From contig NZ_CP165782.1 in assembly GCF_000513895.2 (NCBI RefSeq), positions 310,001 to 374,000 on the forward strand: DNA of 64,000 nt. The letters run 5' to 3'. The translations under genes were made by a program, and so were the position numbers. This stretch comes from Ensifer sp. WSM1721. Lineage in GTDB: Bacteria > Pseudomonadota > Alphaproteobacteria > Rhizobiales > Rhizobiaceae. Below are positions 38,022 through 48,619 of this stretch, one piece after another; within the stretch, counting starts at the first letter, position 1, and each line of letters begins with the position of its first letter. The notes beneath the pieces were generated by a model. The model was given only the letters and a program-made list of their open reading frames with translations, did no database searches and was not told the origin of the DNA.

Positions 38022-39206
38022 GTGGCGGAAAAACAGGACGTGGTGATCATCGGCGCGGGCGCCGCCGGCATGATGTGCGCCATCGAGGCTGGCAAGCGCG
38101 GCCGCCGCGTCGTCGTCCTCGACCACGCCAAGGCGCCCGGCGAGAAGATCCGCATTTCGGGCGGCGGTCGCTGCAATTTCACCAACATCCATGCGGGGCC
38201 GAAGAATTTCCTGTCCGACAATCCGCATTTCTGCAAATCGGCGCTCGCGCGCTATCGCCCTCAGGATTTCGTGGCGCTTGTCGACCGACACGGCATTGCC
38301 TGGCACGAGAAGACGGTCGGGCAGCTTTTCTGCGATCACTCCGCCAAGGACATCATCCGCGTGCTCGTCGCCGAAATGAAGGAGGCGGGGGTCGAGCTGA
38401 GGCTCGAGACGGCGATCTCGGGCGTCGAGAGGATGGCGTCGGGCTTCCGCGTCATGACGAGTGCCGGGACGATCGATGCCGCATCCCTCGTCGTGGCGAG
38501 CGGCGGCAAGTCGATCCCGAAAATGGGGGCGACCGGCCTTGCCTACCGGATTGCGGAGGAGGTCGGGCTACCGGTCGTGGAAACGCGGCCGGCACTAGTG
38601 CCGCTGACGCTCGATCAGGCGCAGCTTGCGAAGCTCTCAGTGCTGGCCGGCGTCGCCGCCGACGCCGAAGTCCGCTTCGGCAAGGCTGCGTTCCGCGAAG
38701 CGGTACTCATCACGCACAGGGGCTTGAGCGGGCCGGCGATCCTGCAGATCTCCTCCTATTGGCGTGAGGGTGCGGAGATCGTCCTGCGATTGATGCCGGA
38801 CATCGACATCGCCGCCCTTCTCAAGGGAATGCGCCGGACGAACGGCCGCCAGGCGGCGCAGACGGCGCTCGCCGATATCCTGCCGCGACGGCTTGCGCAC
38901 TTCTTCGTCGAGGAGGCGAAGCTGACGGGACGGCTGCTCGCCGACCTTTCCGACAAGGTCATCGACACCTTGTCGAGCTCCATCCAGGCCTGGACGCTGA
39001 AACCGGCGGGATCCGAGGGATACCGGACCGCCGAGGTGACACTCGGCGGCGTCGATACGCGCGCAATCGACTCCCGGACGATGCAGGCCAGGAATATTCC
39101 TGGCCTCTATTTCATCGGTGAATGCCTCGACGTCACCGGCTGGCTCGGCGGCTATAATTTCCAATGGGCCTGGGCGTCCGGTTTCGCCGCCGGTCAAGAC
39201 GTGTAA
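38022..39206 (+). CDS. HI0933/YhiN-family flavoprotein (NAD(P)/FAD-dependent oxidoreductase)
   Basis: 394 residues, GTG start after GAGGGA. FAD-binding VVIIGAGAAGMMCAIEAGKRG at the N-terminus (two runs), the family motif KIRISGGGRCNFTN, and a C-terminal GLYFIGECLDVTGWLGGYN flavin motif define the HI0933/BaiN family. The physiological substrate of most members is unknown. It diverges from the putrescine pair. TTG 37968 would add 18 residues but has no ribosome site. Confidence 0.88.
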   Translation: MAEKQDVVIIGAGAAGMMCAIEAGKRGRRVVVLDHAKAPGEKIRISGGGRCNFTNIHAGPKNFLSDNPHFCKSALARYRPQDFVALVDRHGIAWHEKTVGQLFCDHSAKDIIRVLVAEMKEAGVELRLETAISGVERMASGFRVMTSAGTIDAASLVVASGGKSIPKMGATGLAYRIAEEVGLPVVETRPALVPLTLDQAQLAKLSVLAGVAADAEVRFGKAAFREAVLITHRGLSGPAILQISSYWREGAEIVLRLMPDIDIAALLKGMRRTNGRQAAQTALADILPRRLAHFFVEEAKLTGRLLADLSDKVIDTLSSSIQAWTLKPAGSEGYRTAEVTLGGVDTRAIDSRTMQARNIPGLYFIGECLDVTGWLGGYNFQWAWASGFAAGQDV

Positions 39207-39471
39207 CCATGCGGCAAAAATGGTGATTTGCATCTTCAGCCATTGTTAAGGGAAATAATTGAACCTGCTCTTCATGGCAGCATGAACCGCGAGCACTGAC
39301 GAAACGTCAACGAATGGAAACCAGATCGTCTCCATTTCATGGACTTTCTTCAGCCGCAGGATGGATGCACCATGATGCGCATGGGCAAAGGCGGAGGGTC
39401 TTTGCCGGCTACTGCATGTTTCCCTAAGTCGTAGCCGATTAAGGATAAAACATGCAGCAACTCAAAGTGCT

Positions 39472-39509
39472 GCAGCGACCTTTGCGCGTCTAATGAGACG
39501 CGCGGCGCT
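39472..39509. repeat. Palindromic intergenic repeat, copy 2
   Basis: GCGCGTCT (39484-39491), 4-nt loop, AGACGCGC (39496-39503), with GCAGCGACCT before and GGCGCTGT after. It is a close relative of the unit at 2955-2992. The preceding stretch 39207-39465 holds no gene I can support. Confidence 0.75.
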
Positions 39510-39531
39510 GTAGTGGACTAGGACAGGAGCC

Positions 39532-39672
39532 ATGAACAAGCAACGTCGCCGTCCCCGTGCCATCGCCATCGCCCGCTCCGACAAGGGCCGCTCGCAATAC
39601 GAACTGCTTGCGTATGGTGCGACCCTCGTCCTCTTCGCCGTCACCGCCTTCGCCCTCTTCCCCTCTCTCTGA
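39532..39672 (+). CDS. Small membrane protein, 46 residues, unknown
   Basis: ATG 39532 is preceded by AGGAG at 6 bp. The product begins MNKQRRRPRAIAIARSD, a strongly basic head, continues KGRSQYELLAYG and ends in one hydrophobic helix (ATLVLFAVTAFALFPSL). The positive-inside single-span design, the good ribosome site and the hairpin terminator just after it support a real gene. No family could be recognised. It stands alone, downstream of the palindromic repeat. Confidence 0.62.
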   Translation: MNKQRRRPRAIAIARSDKGRSQYELLAYGATLVLFAVTAFALFPSL

Positions 39673-39719
39673 GAGGCGCGGCAGCGCTTGAGCGGCATGG
39701 CACCGCCATGCACAGCTCC

Positions 39720-39733
39720 ACGACTGAAGTCGT
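39720..39733 (+). terminator. Short hairpin after the 46-residue gene
   Basis: ACGACT-GA-AGTCGT followed by CCTTT. A second stem (GCATGGC-ACC-GCCATGC) lies just upstream, around 39695-39711. Weak on its own. Confidence 0.4.
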
Positions 39734-40016
39734 CCTTTGGCGCAAAAGTCCGCTTATGGAATTCTTAAATCTTTGAAATGAATATCATGAAGTTGAGTCC
39801 CGTCAGGGCCTCGCCGCCTTAAATCGCGGCGTGGTCCAGCAATGATTGCCGGCGGACTGGCGGTGTGCGCCGCATGACCTTTCGAAAAGACATCAGCCTG
39901 TTTGCGCATCGGGTGCACCCGAGCGTCCGGCCTCGGGGGGCATTGTCCTGAGGTGAATCGGACGTTTCGAGCCACCGGGGGAGGCGAAACGCGCGCTGTG
40001 AGCCAAGGTGTTTTCC

Positions 40017-42542
40017 ATGTTCATTGACAGGATTCTTGCCCGCTTCAAGATCCAGACGAAGGTTCTCTTCTTCATCCTGCCGTTCGTCGTCAGCATTTCG
40101 GCTGTCGGCATTACCGGTCTCTATGCCTCCGGTCTGCTTCAGGGCCGCATGGAAATCTCGAACAGCGTCCTTCAGACGCTGAGCGGCTTCAAGGACGTCT
40201 ATGCCGGGATGAACAATTTCCTGCACAAGACCACCGAAGAAAGCCGCAACGCGGTCCTGGCTACGATCGCCGCGCAAAAGGATGTGCTGGCGGAGACGGC
40301 GGCGCAGGTCGCCGGCCGCAGCGGGGAAGATGAACTCACTGCCGCCATCGCCGCGACGACCGACATCGAGGCACGCATTGACGGTCTTTGGACGCTGCAT
40401 GAAGGCGAGCAGAAGCTCCGGGCGGAGACCAGGGCCAATCTGGAGCGCCTTGCGGCCGAACAGGTCAAGATCAATGACGAGGCGAACCGGCTGCAATATG
40501 CCGTACGCAAGGACGAGAATGCGGCCAAAACGATGCTGCGCAATGCCGAAAAGCTCATGCGCGCCAGCCGCTTCTACACGGAATTTGCGACCGAGGTGAG
40601 CAAGGTTACGACGGTCGAGGAGAAGCTGAAGGTTGCCCAGGACCGCTTTCCGCTGATCGGCCGCACGCAGCGCGATATCTTCGTTCTGCTGCCGAAGGGC
40701 GAAAAGTCTCTCACTGAGACGGTCAACTCGGCCGCAGGTGCGATCGGCGCCCTTATCAGGGCACCGGCAGGCCCCGAGACGCTCGTCGGCCTTTCGAAAT
40801 ATGTCGATCGTTTCCGCACCGCGAGCTTCCGGCTGGAGGCCGCCTCCGTCAGCAAGATGCGCGAGGCGACGCAGATCTTCAGCGAGCTTGACGGCAAGAT
40901 AGCCGGTACCGAATCCGTTCTGACCGCGACGCGCAGGCTCTCTGTCTCGATCACCGAGATCCAGATCGCCGCCGCGGCATTCCTTGGAGCCACGACCGAG
41001 GAAAATCGCCAGAAGCTTCTCGACAAGTTCCTCGCCGTCCAGGCCAACATGACGACGTTGCGCGGCATAGCGAAGGACATGAGCTTCTTCGATGCCACGG
41101 CCGAGGCGGTGCTGCCGATCATCAACGCGATGAAGAAGGATGGCGTCGCGCTCGTCGAGATCACCGTCAAGCGGACCGCCGAATTCGAAGCGGCAGGCGC
41201 CTCGATCAACGAGATCTGGAGCGATCTGACCGGCTTTGCGGAGCAGCAGAAGGTCGCTGCCGGTACGGAGCGTGAGGAAGCCAACCAGATTTCCGTGGCC
41301 GCGACCGTGGCCGGTGTCGTGATCGCCCTTCTTGCCGGCATCGCGCTGACGATAACGCTCAAAAAGCCGATCGGGCAGATTACCTCGGCCATGCGGCGGC
41401 TCGCCGACGGCGTGCTCGACACCTCGATCGACGGCGGTACGCGCCGCGACGAGATCGGCGACATGGCGCGCGCCCTCGGCGTTTTCAAGGAAAATGCCCT
41501 TTCCAAGGTGCGCATCGAGGCGGAAAGCGCGGAAGAGCGCGCCCGTGCGGAAGCCGAGCGCAGCCGCAACGACGCCGAGAAGCGTGAGCTCGACAGGCAG
41601 ATCGACCTGGCGGTGAGCGAACTCGCCGCAGGCCTCGGGCGGCTGGCACAGGGTGATCTGTCGCGGCAGATCGAGGTTCCGTTCCACGGCCGGCTCGAGC
41701 AGTTGCGGATGGATTTCAACGGCTCGCTGATCCGCCTGCAGGATACGCTGGCGCAGATCCGCGCGAATGCCCAGTCGATCCAGCAGAGCGGCGCCAACAT
41801 GCATCACTCCGCCGACGCGCTGTCGAAACGTACCGAGGCGCAGGCCGCTTCGCTCGAGCAGACGGCGGCCGCCGTCGATGAGATCACCGTGACCGTGCGC
41901 TCCTCGGCCGAGCGGGCGCATGAGGCAAACCAGGCCGTGTCGCAGACCAAGAAGAGCGCCGACAGTTCGGCGACAGTGGTCACCAACGCGATCGCCGCAA
42001 TGGGACGCATCGAGGAGGCCTCGCGCCAGATCGAGCAGATCATCGAGGTGATCGACGACATCGCCTTCCAGACCAACCTGCTCGCGCTCAATGCCGGCAT
42101 CGAGGCGGCGCGCGCCGGCGAGGCGGGCAAGGGCTTCGCGGTCGTCGCGCAGGAGGTGCGCGAACTGGCGCAACGCTCGGCCGAGGCGGCGCGGGAGATC
42201 AAGGTCCTCATCAACAAGTCGACCGAAGAGGTCAGTTCCGGCTCGCACCTCGTCAAGGAAACCGGCGCGGTGCTCGCCTCGATCAGCGCCGAGATCGTCA
42301 GCGTCAGCCAGCATGTCGAGATGATTGCGACCGCGAGCCGGGACCAGGCGACCGCGCTCCACGAGGTCAACGGCTCCGTCAATCAGATGGACCAGATGAC
42401 CCAGCAGAATGCGTCCATGGTGGAAGAGGCGACTGCGACCAGCCGCGCGCTCGCCAACCAGGCAGACACGCTGATGATGCTCGTCGAGCAGTTCCGGCTG
42501 GAGCCGGAGACCGGAGCCGGCCAGGTTTACCAGGCGGCGTAG
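40017..42542 (+). CDS. mcpZ: Methyl-accepting chemotaxis protein (McpZ-like)
   Basis: 841 residues, large for the family. Membrane helix 1 at about 16-37 ([20 protein letters not shown]), a sensory region of about 385 residues in the periplasm, helix 2 at about 424-447, a HAMP domain at 448-500, a second HAMP-like segment near 525-580, then the signalling hairpin whose tip ([20 protein letters not shown]) is near 680. C-terminal methylation helices follow; no CheR pentapeptide is seen. The sensory region is helical and of unknown ligand. ATG 40017 is preferred to GTG 40008. mcpZ is assigned by gene order near aceA in S. meliloti. Confidence 0.9.
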   Translation: MFIDRILARFKIQTKVLFFILPFVVSISAVGITGLYASGLLQGRMEISNSVLQTLSGFKDVYAGMNNFLHKTTEESRNAVLATIAAQKDVLAETAAQVAGRSGEDELTAAIAATTDIEARIDGLWTLHEGEQKLRAETRANLERLAAEQVKINDEANRLQYAVRKDENAAKTMLRNAEKLMRASRFYTEFATEVSKVTTVEEKLKVAQDRFPLIGRTQRDIFVLLPKGEKSLTETVNSAAGAIGALIRAPAGPETLVGLSKYVDRFRTASFRLEAASVSKMREATQIFSELDGKIAGTESVLTATRRLSVSITEIQIAAAAFLGATTEENRQKLLDKFLAVQANMTTLRGIAKDMSFFDATAEAVLPIINAMKKDGVALVEITVKRTAEFEAAGASINEIWSDLTGFAEQQKVAAGTEREEANQISVAATVAGVVIALLAGIALTITLKKPIGQITSAMRRLADGVLDTSIDGGTRRDEIGDMARALGVFKENALSKVRIEAESAEERARAEAERSRNDAEKRELDRQIDLAVSELAAGLGRLAQGDLSRQIEVPFHGRLEQLRMDFNGSLIRLQDTLAQIRANAQSIQQSGANMHHSADALSKRTEAQAASLEQTAAAVDEITVTVRSSAERAHEANQAVSQTKKSADSSATVVTNAIAAMGRIEEASRQIEQIIEVIDDIAFQTNLLALNAGIEAARAGEAGKGFAVVAQEVRELAQRSAEAAREIKVLINKSTEEVSSGSHLVKETGAVLASISAEIVSVSQHVEMIATASRDQATALHEVNGSVNQMDQMTQQNASMVEEATATSRALANQADTLMMLVEQFRLEPETGAGQVYQAA

Positions 42543-42568
42543 CAGCCCGACTGACGCCTCACCGTCCC

Positions 42569-42596
42569 AAGCCGCGCATCAAGAGATGCGCGGCTT
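42569..42596. terminator. Bidirectional terminator between mcp and a small minus-strand gene
   Basis: A perfect 12-bp stem (42569-42580 AAGCCGCGCATC with 42585-42596) and AAGA loop. It lies 27 bp after the mcp stop and covers the stop of the convergent small gene. Confidence 0.75.
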
Positions 42597-42804
42597 AGTC
42601 ATTTGCCGCTGCCACGCAGGAAGCATTCCAGGTCCCGGTGTGATCCCCGGCTTTTTCCCCCGCATGCCGTTTGCTGAAAAACGCGGCAAGGAGCCTTTTC
42701 GCGAAGGTCTTCGTGCGGGCCGGCCTACGCGGCTCGAACTGTTCGTCCCAGCGGCGATTTCTCGAGGCCATATCGAATAGCAATGCCATTGCCATCATAT
42801 CCAT
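42595..42804 (-). CDS. Small basic protein, 69 residues, unknown
   Basis: ATG 42804 has AAGGAGC 7 bp upstream on the minus strand, a strong ribosome site. The product starts MDMMAMALLFDMASRNRRWD and continues with a basic middle (RPARTKTFAKRLLAAFFSKR). No family recognised. It diverges from the LysR gene at 42895 with 90 bp between starts, the arrangement of a regulator and its target. An alternative start at 42831 has a poorly spaced ribosome site. Confidence 0.55.
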   Translation of the reverse strand: MDMMAMALLFDMASRNRRWDEQFEPRRPARTKTFAKRLLAAFFSKRHAGEKAGDHTGTWNASCVAAAND

Positions 42805-42894
42805 GGTGATGCTCCTTTTGTTTTCGGGCATCTCCTCTTTTATGCATTCTGAATTGTTTTACATACAGCCGGTTTCCCCTTATGTTTTTCACCG

Positions 42895-43770
42895 ATGAAA
42901 AACGTGGACTGGGATATCTACCGCTGTTTCATAACCGTTGCGCGCGCCGGCGGGCTCACCGGAGCGGCGCAGGCGACGGGGCTTAGCCCGGCCACGGTCG
43001 GCCGCCGCATGCTGGAACTGGAAGAGCGCACCGGCCGCGTGCTGTTCGTCCGCAGCCAGACCGGTTACACGCTGACCGGCGATGGCCGCTTCCTGTTCGA
43101 GCAATTGCAGGAAATGGAGGCCGCGGCTCGCAAGGTCGAGAGCTGGCAGCAGGAAGGCGAGGGGACCACGACCGTGCGCATCACCGCCGGTACGTGGATT
43201 TCCTGGCTGATCACCGAGAACTTCCCCGCGATCTGCACGGAGCGGGACTCATTCGGCATCTCGCTGTCGATCGGTGAAGTGCGGGCGAACCTTGCTTATC
43301 GGGAGAGCGACATCGGCATTCGCGCCTTCGAACCGGAAGAAACCTATCTCGCCGCGCGGCCCGTCGGCGAGCTAGCCTATGCCGCCTACCGCCAAAAGAA
43401 TGCTACCGGCGGATCGGAGCGCTGGGTCGCGGTCTCCGAGGATCAGGCGATATCCGCCTATCTGCGCTGGCCGCACGAGCACGCGTCGGGGCGGATCGTC
43501 GCGTCCGTCACACGCCCCCGATCGCTGCTCGATCTCGCGCGGGCGGGCGCCGGTTCGGCCGTGCTGCCGTGTTTCGTCGGCGATCTCGATCCGATGTTGG
43601 AGCGGGCGAGCGATGAAATCGAGCCGCTTGCGCACCGACAGTGGATCGTCATGAACAACGAGGACCGTCACCGGCGTGACATCCGCACCGTCGTCGACCG
43701 GATGACGCGTCTCTTGCGCAGCCATGCGGACCTCTTTGCCGGAAAGCGCCCACGGCGGAGCGTTGCATGA
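42895..43770 (+). CDS. LysR-family transcriptional regulator
   Basis: 291 residues. The N-terminal winged helix (YRCFITVARAGGLTGAAQAT, LSPATVGRRMLELEERTGRV) is followed by a linker helix and an effector domain (about 90-285). The effector is unknown. It faces the small basic gene across 90 bp, so that gene and lysR itself are the first candidates for control. A strong terminator follows at 43784. Confidence 0.9.
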   Translation: MKNVDWDIYRCFITVARAGGLTGAAQATGLSPATVGRRMLELEERTGRVLFVRSQTGYTLTGDGRFLFEQLQEMEAAARKVESWQQEGEGTTTVRITAGTWISWLITENFPAICTERDSFGISLSIGEVRANLAYRESDIGIRAFEPEETYLAARPVGELAYAAYRQKNATGGSERWVAVSEDQAISAYLRWPHEHASGRIVASVTRPRSLLDLARAGAGSAVLPCFVGDLDPMLERASDEIEPLAHRQWIVMNNEDRHRRDIRTVVDRMTRLLRSHADLFAGKRPRRSVA

Positions 43771-43783
43771 ATCCGCAAACGCA

Positions 43784-43817
43784 CATCGCCCGACGGTGAC
43801 GCCGGGCGATGTTTTTT
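43784..43817 (+). terminator. Terminator after the LysR gene
   Basis: CATCGCCCG (43784-43792) pairs perfectly with CGGGCGATG (43803-43811) and is followed by six T (43812-43817). Confidence 0.9.
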
Positions 43818-43832
43818 CCACTCGATCTGCGC

Positions 43833-43946
43833 TCAGCGTCGCTGGTGACGACTGCTGACCGGGATCGGGCGAACCGCCGGCCTCCGCAGCTGGTACCAGC
43901 TTGCGGCGAGCACGAACCCAACCATTGCCAACGCGAGCGCGATCAT
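43833..43946 (-). CDS. Small membrane protein, 37 residues, unknown
   Basis: The ATG (43946-43944) overlaps the TAA of the upstream gene by one base (TAATG), so translation is coupled. The product is MIALALAMVGFVLAASWYQL followed by a basic tail (RRPAVRPIPVSSRHQRR): a single membrane helix with a charged end. GGGGCGGAAG lies upstream. No family recognised; too short to be found by routine calling. Confidence 0.55.
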   Translation of the reverse strand: MIALALAMVGFVLAASWYQLRRPAVRPIPVSSRHQRR

Positions 43947-44185
43947 TACTTCCGCCCCTGGGTGACGATGACCGGTATCAGGAGATCGCCCCAATTGCCG
44001 TCGCCGCCGTGATGGCGCGCCGAGCGCACCAGTTCGACGGAGACGCCCGCATCGACGGCCTTCATGACCGCCTGGTTGAGACGGTGCAGGTCGTTTGCGA
44101 CCATACGGATCGCAGCCTGCTGTTCCGGTGTCATGGCCGACGATTGTTCCTCGGCCCGTTCCTTGACGCGTGTCTGTACTGTCAT
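43946..44185 (-). CDS. Small hypothetical protein, 79 residues
   Basis: ATG 44185 has AAAGGAG 8 bp upstream on the minus strand. The product is helical in its first half (ERAEEQSSAMTPEQQAAIRM, then NDLHRLNQAVMKAVDAGVSV) and ends in a Gly-rich segment (HHGGDGNWGDLLIPVIVTQG). I do not recognise the family. It is co-transcribed with the 37-residue membrane protein and lies 133 bp downstream of aceA on the same strand, so it may be read from the aceA promoter. Confidence 0.7.
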   Translation of the reverse strand: MTVQTRVKERAEEQSSAMTPEQQAAIRMVANDLHRLNQAVMKAVDAGVSVELVRSARHHGGDGNWGDLLIPVIVTQGRK

Positions 44186-44318
44186 CGGAGTGCTCCTTTA
44201 GGGCGTTTAGAGCCGAATGCGGGGACATCTTCCTCCCATCTGCGCATTCGGTTCGAGGTTTCTCTGGGGCAGCGCGGCGGGCAGGGATGCCGCGCGCCAG
44301 TCTTTCATTTTGCGTCCT

Positions 44319-45608
<1,290 letters not shown>

Positions 45609-45679
45609 TCTTGTCTCCTCGCGAAAAGCGATTGGTTCTTCGACCTTCGTCTTACGGCCTCAAACACCGCAAGTTCATG

Positions 45680-45799
45680 TGACATTTTTTACATTGCGGC
45701 GCGGAATATCGCCATGAAAATTGCGATTGTGATCAAATCAAAAGGGTTATCTTGTCTTGTGTTTGACAATGCGGAGAAGTAAAGATGTAAAATATGTCA
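45680..45799. promoter_or_regulatory. Two inverted copies of TGACATWTTTTACAT between aceA and its divergent regulator
   Basis: Copy 1 on the plus strand at 45680-45694 (TGACATTTTTTACAT); copy 2 on the minus strand at 45785-45799 (TGACATATTTTACAT), 14 of 15 identical. The centres are 105 bp apart, about ten helical turns. Copy 2 overlaps the probable -10 of the regulator: TTGACA at 45763-45768, 17-bp spacer, TGTAAA at 45786-45791. Copy 1 is 72-86 bp upstream of the aceA start. Confidence 0.6.
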
Positions 45800-45818
45800 A
45801 AGCCGCTCGTGCAATAAG

Positions 45819-45838
45819 TTTGTAAAGGGACTTACAAA
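45819..45838. promoter_or_regulatory. Inverted repeat over the start of the ScfR-type gene
   Basis: TTTGTAA (45819-45825), 6-bp spacer, TTACAAA (45832-45838). It contains the ribosome site (AAAGGGA) and the A of the ATG, so a protein bound here or an RNA hairpin would block translation or transcription. Probably autoregulatory. Confidence 0.5.
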
Positions 45839-47247
45839 TGGCCGAGAACAAGATCTTCGCCGGGCCGCGGGTCCGGCGCATCCGCAACGGCCTTCAACTG
45901 ACGCAGACGGCGATGGCCGAGGCGCTCGGCATCTCGCCCTCTTATCTCAACCTTATCGAGCGCAACCAGCGGCCGTTGACGGTGCAGCTGCTCCTGAAAC
46001 TCGCTTCCGTCTACAAGGTCGACCTCGACGAACTGCAAGGCGAGGCGGGCGGCGGTCTCGCGCGGCTACGCGAGGTCTTCGCCGATCCGCTGCTTGCCGG
46101 AGAGCTGCCGGGGGATCAGGAGCTGATCGAGGTCGCTGAAGCGGCGCCCAATGTCTCGGGCGGCATCGTCAAGCTCTATCGCGCCTATCGCGAGCAGGCG
46201 TCGCGCCTGAAGGATCTTGCGGATCTGCTGGCGGGCGAGGGCCACATGGCGGCGCTTTCCGATACGCGATTGCCGATCGACGAAGTGCGTGAGGCCTTCG
46301 AAGCGCGGCCCAATCACTTCGCCCGGATCGAGGAGGCGATGGAGGCATTTCACGCGAGCCTGGCCCCCGGCGATGACCTTGCAGGGGCGCTGAAGGCCTG
46401 GCTCAAGAAGGAGCACGGCCTTGTCGTCCGGACGCTGCCGGTGCATGTGATGCCGAACTTGCGCCGCCGCTTCGACCGGCATTCGATGCGCCTCTTCATA
46501 TCGGAACGCCTGTCGCCCTTCGACCAGATGCGCGAGATCGCCATGGAAGTGGCCTCGATCGCCTGCAACGAGGCGATCACGGCTGAGCTCGACCAGTTGC
46601 GTTTCTCCACCGCCGAAGCGCGACGCATCGCCCGTTTCGAGCTTGCGCGCTATGCCGCCCACGCGCTGATGATGCCCTATGCGGCGTTTCTCGCGGCCGC
46701 GCAACGCGCGAGATATGACGTCGACATCCTGAGGGCGCGCTTCCAGGTGTCGTTCGAACAGGCCGCCAATCGCCTCACGATGTTGCAGCGTCCCGGCGCC
46801 GCCGGAATTCCGTTCTTCCTGATGGAGATCGACAGTGCGGGCAACCGGCTGCGCCGGGCCGGCGCGCAGGGCTTTCCTCATGCCCGCTTCGGCGGCGCCT
46901 GTCCGAAGCTCAACGTCCATGCCGCCTTCGCCGTCCCCGGCCAGGTTCTTGTCGACCGCGTCGAAATGCCGGATGGCGGCGCCTTCCTCGTCGTCGCCCG
47001 GACGGTCGATGGCCCACAGGCGGCTTTCGAGGAGCGGGTCAGGCGAACCGCGCTGATGATCGGCTGTGATGCCGGTTTCGCGGACGATACGATCTATGGG
47101 GCCGCGCGGATGCCGGCGATTGCCGTCGGTCCCGCTTGCCGCCTCTGCGAACGCCAGGGCTGTCTGGCGCGGGCCGAGCCGCCCGTCACCCGTCCCCTCG
47201 GCCTCGATGAGATGGCAACGGGTTTGAGTGTATTCGACTTTCAGTAG
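45838..47247 (+). CDS. ScfR/RamB-type short-chain fatty acyl regulator
   Basis: 469 residues. An N-terminal Cro/C1-type helix-turn-helix (LTQTAMAEALGISPSYLNLI, residues about 20-40), a central region of the IrrE/peptidase-like type without an intact HExxH, and a C-terminal domain with a Cys cluster CRLCERQGC near 440. Proteins of this layout control glyoxylate-shunt and acyl-CoA genes (RamB in corynebacteria; ScfR-type in alphaproteobacteria). The divergent aceA is the obvious target. Confidence 0.85.
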   Translation: MAENKIFAGPRVRRIRNGLQLTQTAMAEALGISPSYLNLIERNQRPLTVQLLLKLASVYKVDLDELQGEAGGGLARLREVFADPLLAGELPGDQELIEVAEAAPNVSGGIVKLYRAYREQASRLKDLADLLAGEGHMAALSDTRLPIDEVREAFEARPNHFARIEEAMEAFHASLAPGDDLAGALKAWLKKEHGLVVRTLPVHVMPNLRRRFDRHSMRLFISERLSPFDQMREIAMEVASIACNEAITAELDQLRFSTAEARRIARFELARYAAHALMMPYAAFLAAAQRARYDVDILRARFQVSFEQAANRLTMLQRPGAAGIPFFLMEIDSAGNRLRRAGAQGFPHARFGGACPKLNVHAAFAVPGQVLVDRVEMPDGGAFLVVARTVDGPQAAFEERVRRTALMIGCDAGFADDTIYGAARMPAIAVGPACRLCERQGCLARAEPPVTRPLGLDEMATGLSVFDFQ

Positions 47248-47481
47248 CCGGCTGACCGCTCGTGCGCGAGTACGGCCGGGCGGGTGCCCGATCCGATAAG
47301 TATCCGTTTTTGCTTGCGCTTGGTAAAACATATCCGATCCGGGACGGTGCTTTGCTCCGAGCGCGAAAGCGCTTGAGGTTAGCGAGAAACATGCCTAACT
47401 TCGGCTCGGCAACGATCAACGGACAAGGCGCCACCGCGGAAACAGCGGCTTGTCTCGAATCGATAAAAAGAGGGGAGTTGT

Positions 47482-48576
47482 ATGTCCAAACTCATCGTCG
47501 CAACCTTGGCAGCCGCATTGTTGGCGGGAGCGGCCACGCTCGCTTCCGCCCAGGAGCGGGTCGTCAATGTCTACAACTGGTCTGACTATATCGACGAAAG
47601 CATCCTTGAGGAGTTCACCAAGGAGACCGGCATCAAGGTTGTCTATGACGTCTTCGATTCCAACGAGATTCTCGAAACCAAGCTGCTTGCCGGTGGCTCC
47701 GGTTACGACGTCGTTGTGCCGACGGCCTCCTTCCTGCAGCGCCAGATCGCCGCGGGTGTGTTCCAGAAGCTCGACAAGTCGAAACTGCCGAATCTGAAGA
47801 ACATGTGGGACGTGATCGTGGAGCGTACGGCCAAGTACGATCCGGGCAACGAATATGCCGTCGACTACATGTGGGGCACCACCGGGATCGGCTATAACGT
47901 CGAGAAGATGAAGGAAATCCTCGGCACCGACGAGAAGCCGAACTGGGATGTCATCTTCAATCCAGAGATCGCCGCGAAGTTCAAGGATTGCGGCATCCAT
48001 CTTCTTGATTCGCCCACCGACATCATGCCTTCGGCGCTCGCCTATCTGGGCCTCAATCCCGACAGCCACGAGCAGGCCGATCTCGACAAAGCAGCCGACC
48101 TGCTAATGAAGGTCAGGCCCTATATCCGCAAGTTCCACTCGTCGGAATACATCAATGCGCTCGCGAACGGCGATATCTGCCTGGCCGTCGGCTTCTCCGG
48201 CGATATCTTCCAGGCGCGCGACCGAGCGGCGGAGGCGAAGGCTGGCGTGACGATCGATTATTCGATCCCGGTCCAGGGGGCGCAGATGTGGTTCGACATG
48301 CTGGCGATCCCCGCCGATGCGCCGCATGTCGCCGAGGCACATGAGTTCATCAACTACATGATGAAGCCGGAAGTCATCGCCAAGGCCTCGAACTACGTCT
48401 TCTACGCCAACGGCAACAAGGCCTCGCAGCAATTCCTCGACAAGGAGGTGCTTGAAGACACGGCCATCTATCCGTCGGACGAAGTGATGCAGAAACTCTT
48501 CACCACCACGCCTTTCGAGGCGAAGGAGCAGAGGATATTGACCCGGCTCTGGACCAGGATCGTGACCGGCCAGTAA
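47482..48576 (+). CDS. potF: Polyamine ABC transporter, substrate-binding protein PotF
   Basis: 364 residues, start after GAGGGGAG. Signal peptide MSKLIVATLAAALLAGAATL cleaved near ASAQE. The PotF/PotD fold begins RVVNVYNWSDYIDESILEEF. Pocket motifs include VVPTASFLQRQIAAGVFQ and VDYMWGTTGIGYN. Putrescine is the expected ligand. Four genes potFGHI follow on one strand, with a terminator-like hairpin after potF. Confidence 0.94.
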   Translation: MSKLIVATLAAALLAGAATLASAQERVVNVYNWSDYIDESILEEFTKETGIKVVYDVFDSNEILETKLLAGGSGYDVVVPTASFLQRQIAAGVFQKLDKSKLPNLKNMWDVIVERTAKYDPGNEYAVDYMWGTTGIGYNVEKMKEILGTDEKPNWDVIFNPEIAAKFKDCGIHLLDSPTDIMPSALAYLGLNPDSHEQADLDKAADLLMKVRPYIRKFHSSEYINALANGDICLAVGFSGDIFQARDRAAEAKAGVTIDYSIPVQGAQMWFDMLAIPADAPHVAEAHEFINYMMKPEVIAKASNYVFYANGNKASQQFLDKEVLEDTAIYPSDEVMQKLFTTTPFEAKEQRILTRLWTRIVTGQ

Positions 48577-48590
48577 GCGCGTAACAAATT

Positions 48591-48619
48591 GCCCGGACCC
48601 CAAATCCGGGCGATTTTTT
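48591..48619 (+). terminator. Hairpin with T-run between potF and potG
   Basis: GCCCGGA (48591-48597) pairs with TCCGGGC (48605-48611), then GA and six T (48614-48619). It should stop many transcripts after potF and raise binding protein over permease. Confidence 0.85.

Noticed and set aside
39819..42362. 847-codon minus-strand frame under the chemoreceptor
   Set aside because: It mirrors the MCP coding phase; no recognisable motif in the translation.
42671..42898. 75-codon plus-strand frame before the LysR gene
   Set aside because: It overlaps the minus-strand small gene, which has the better ribosome site, and runs into the LysR start without a ribosome site of its own.
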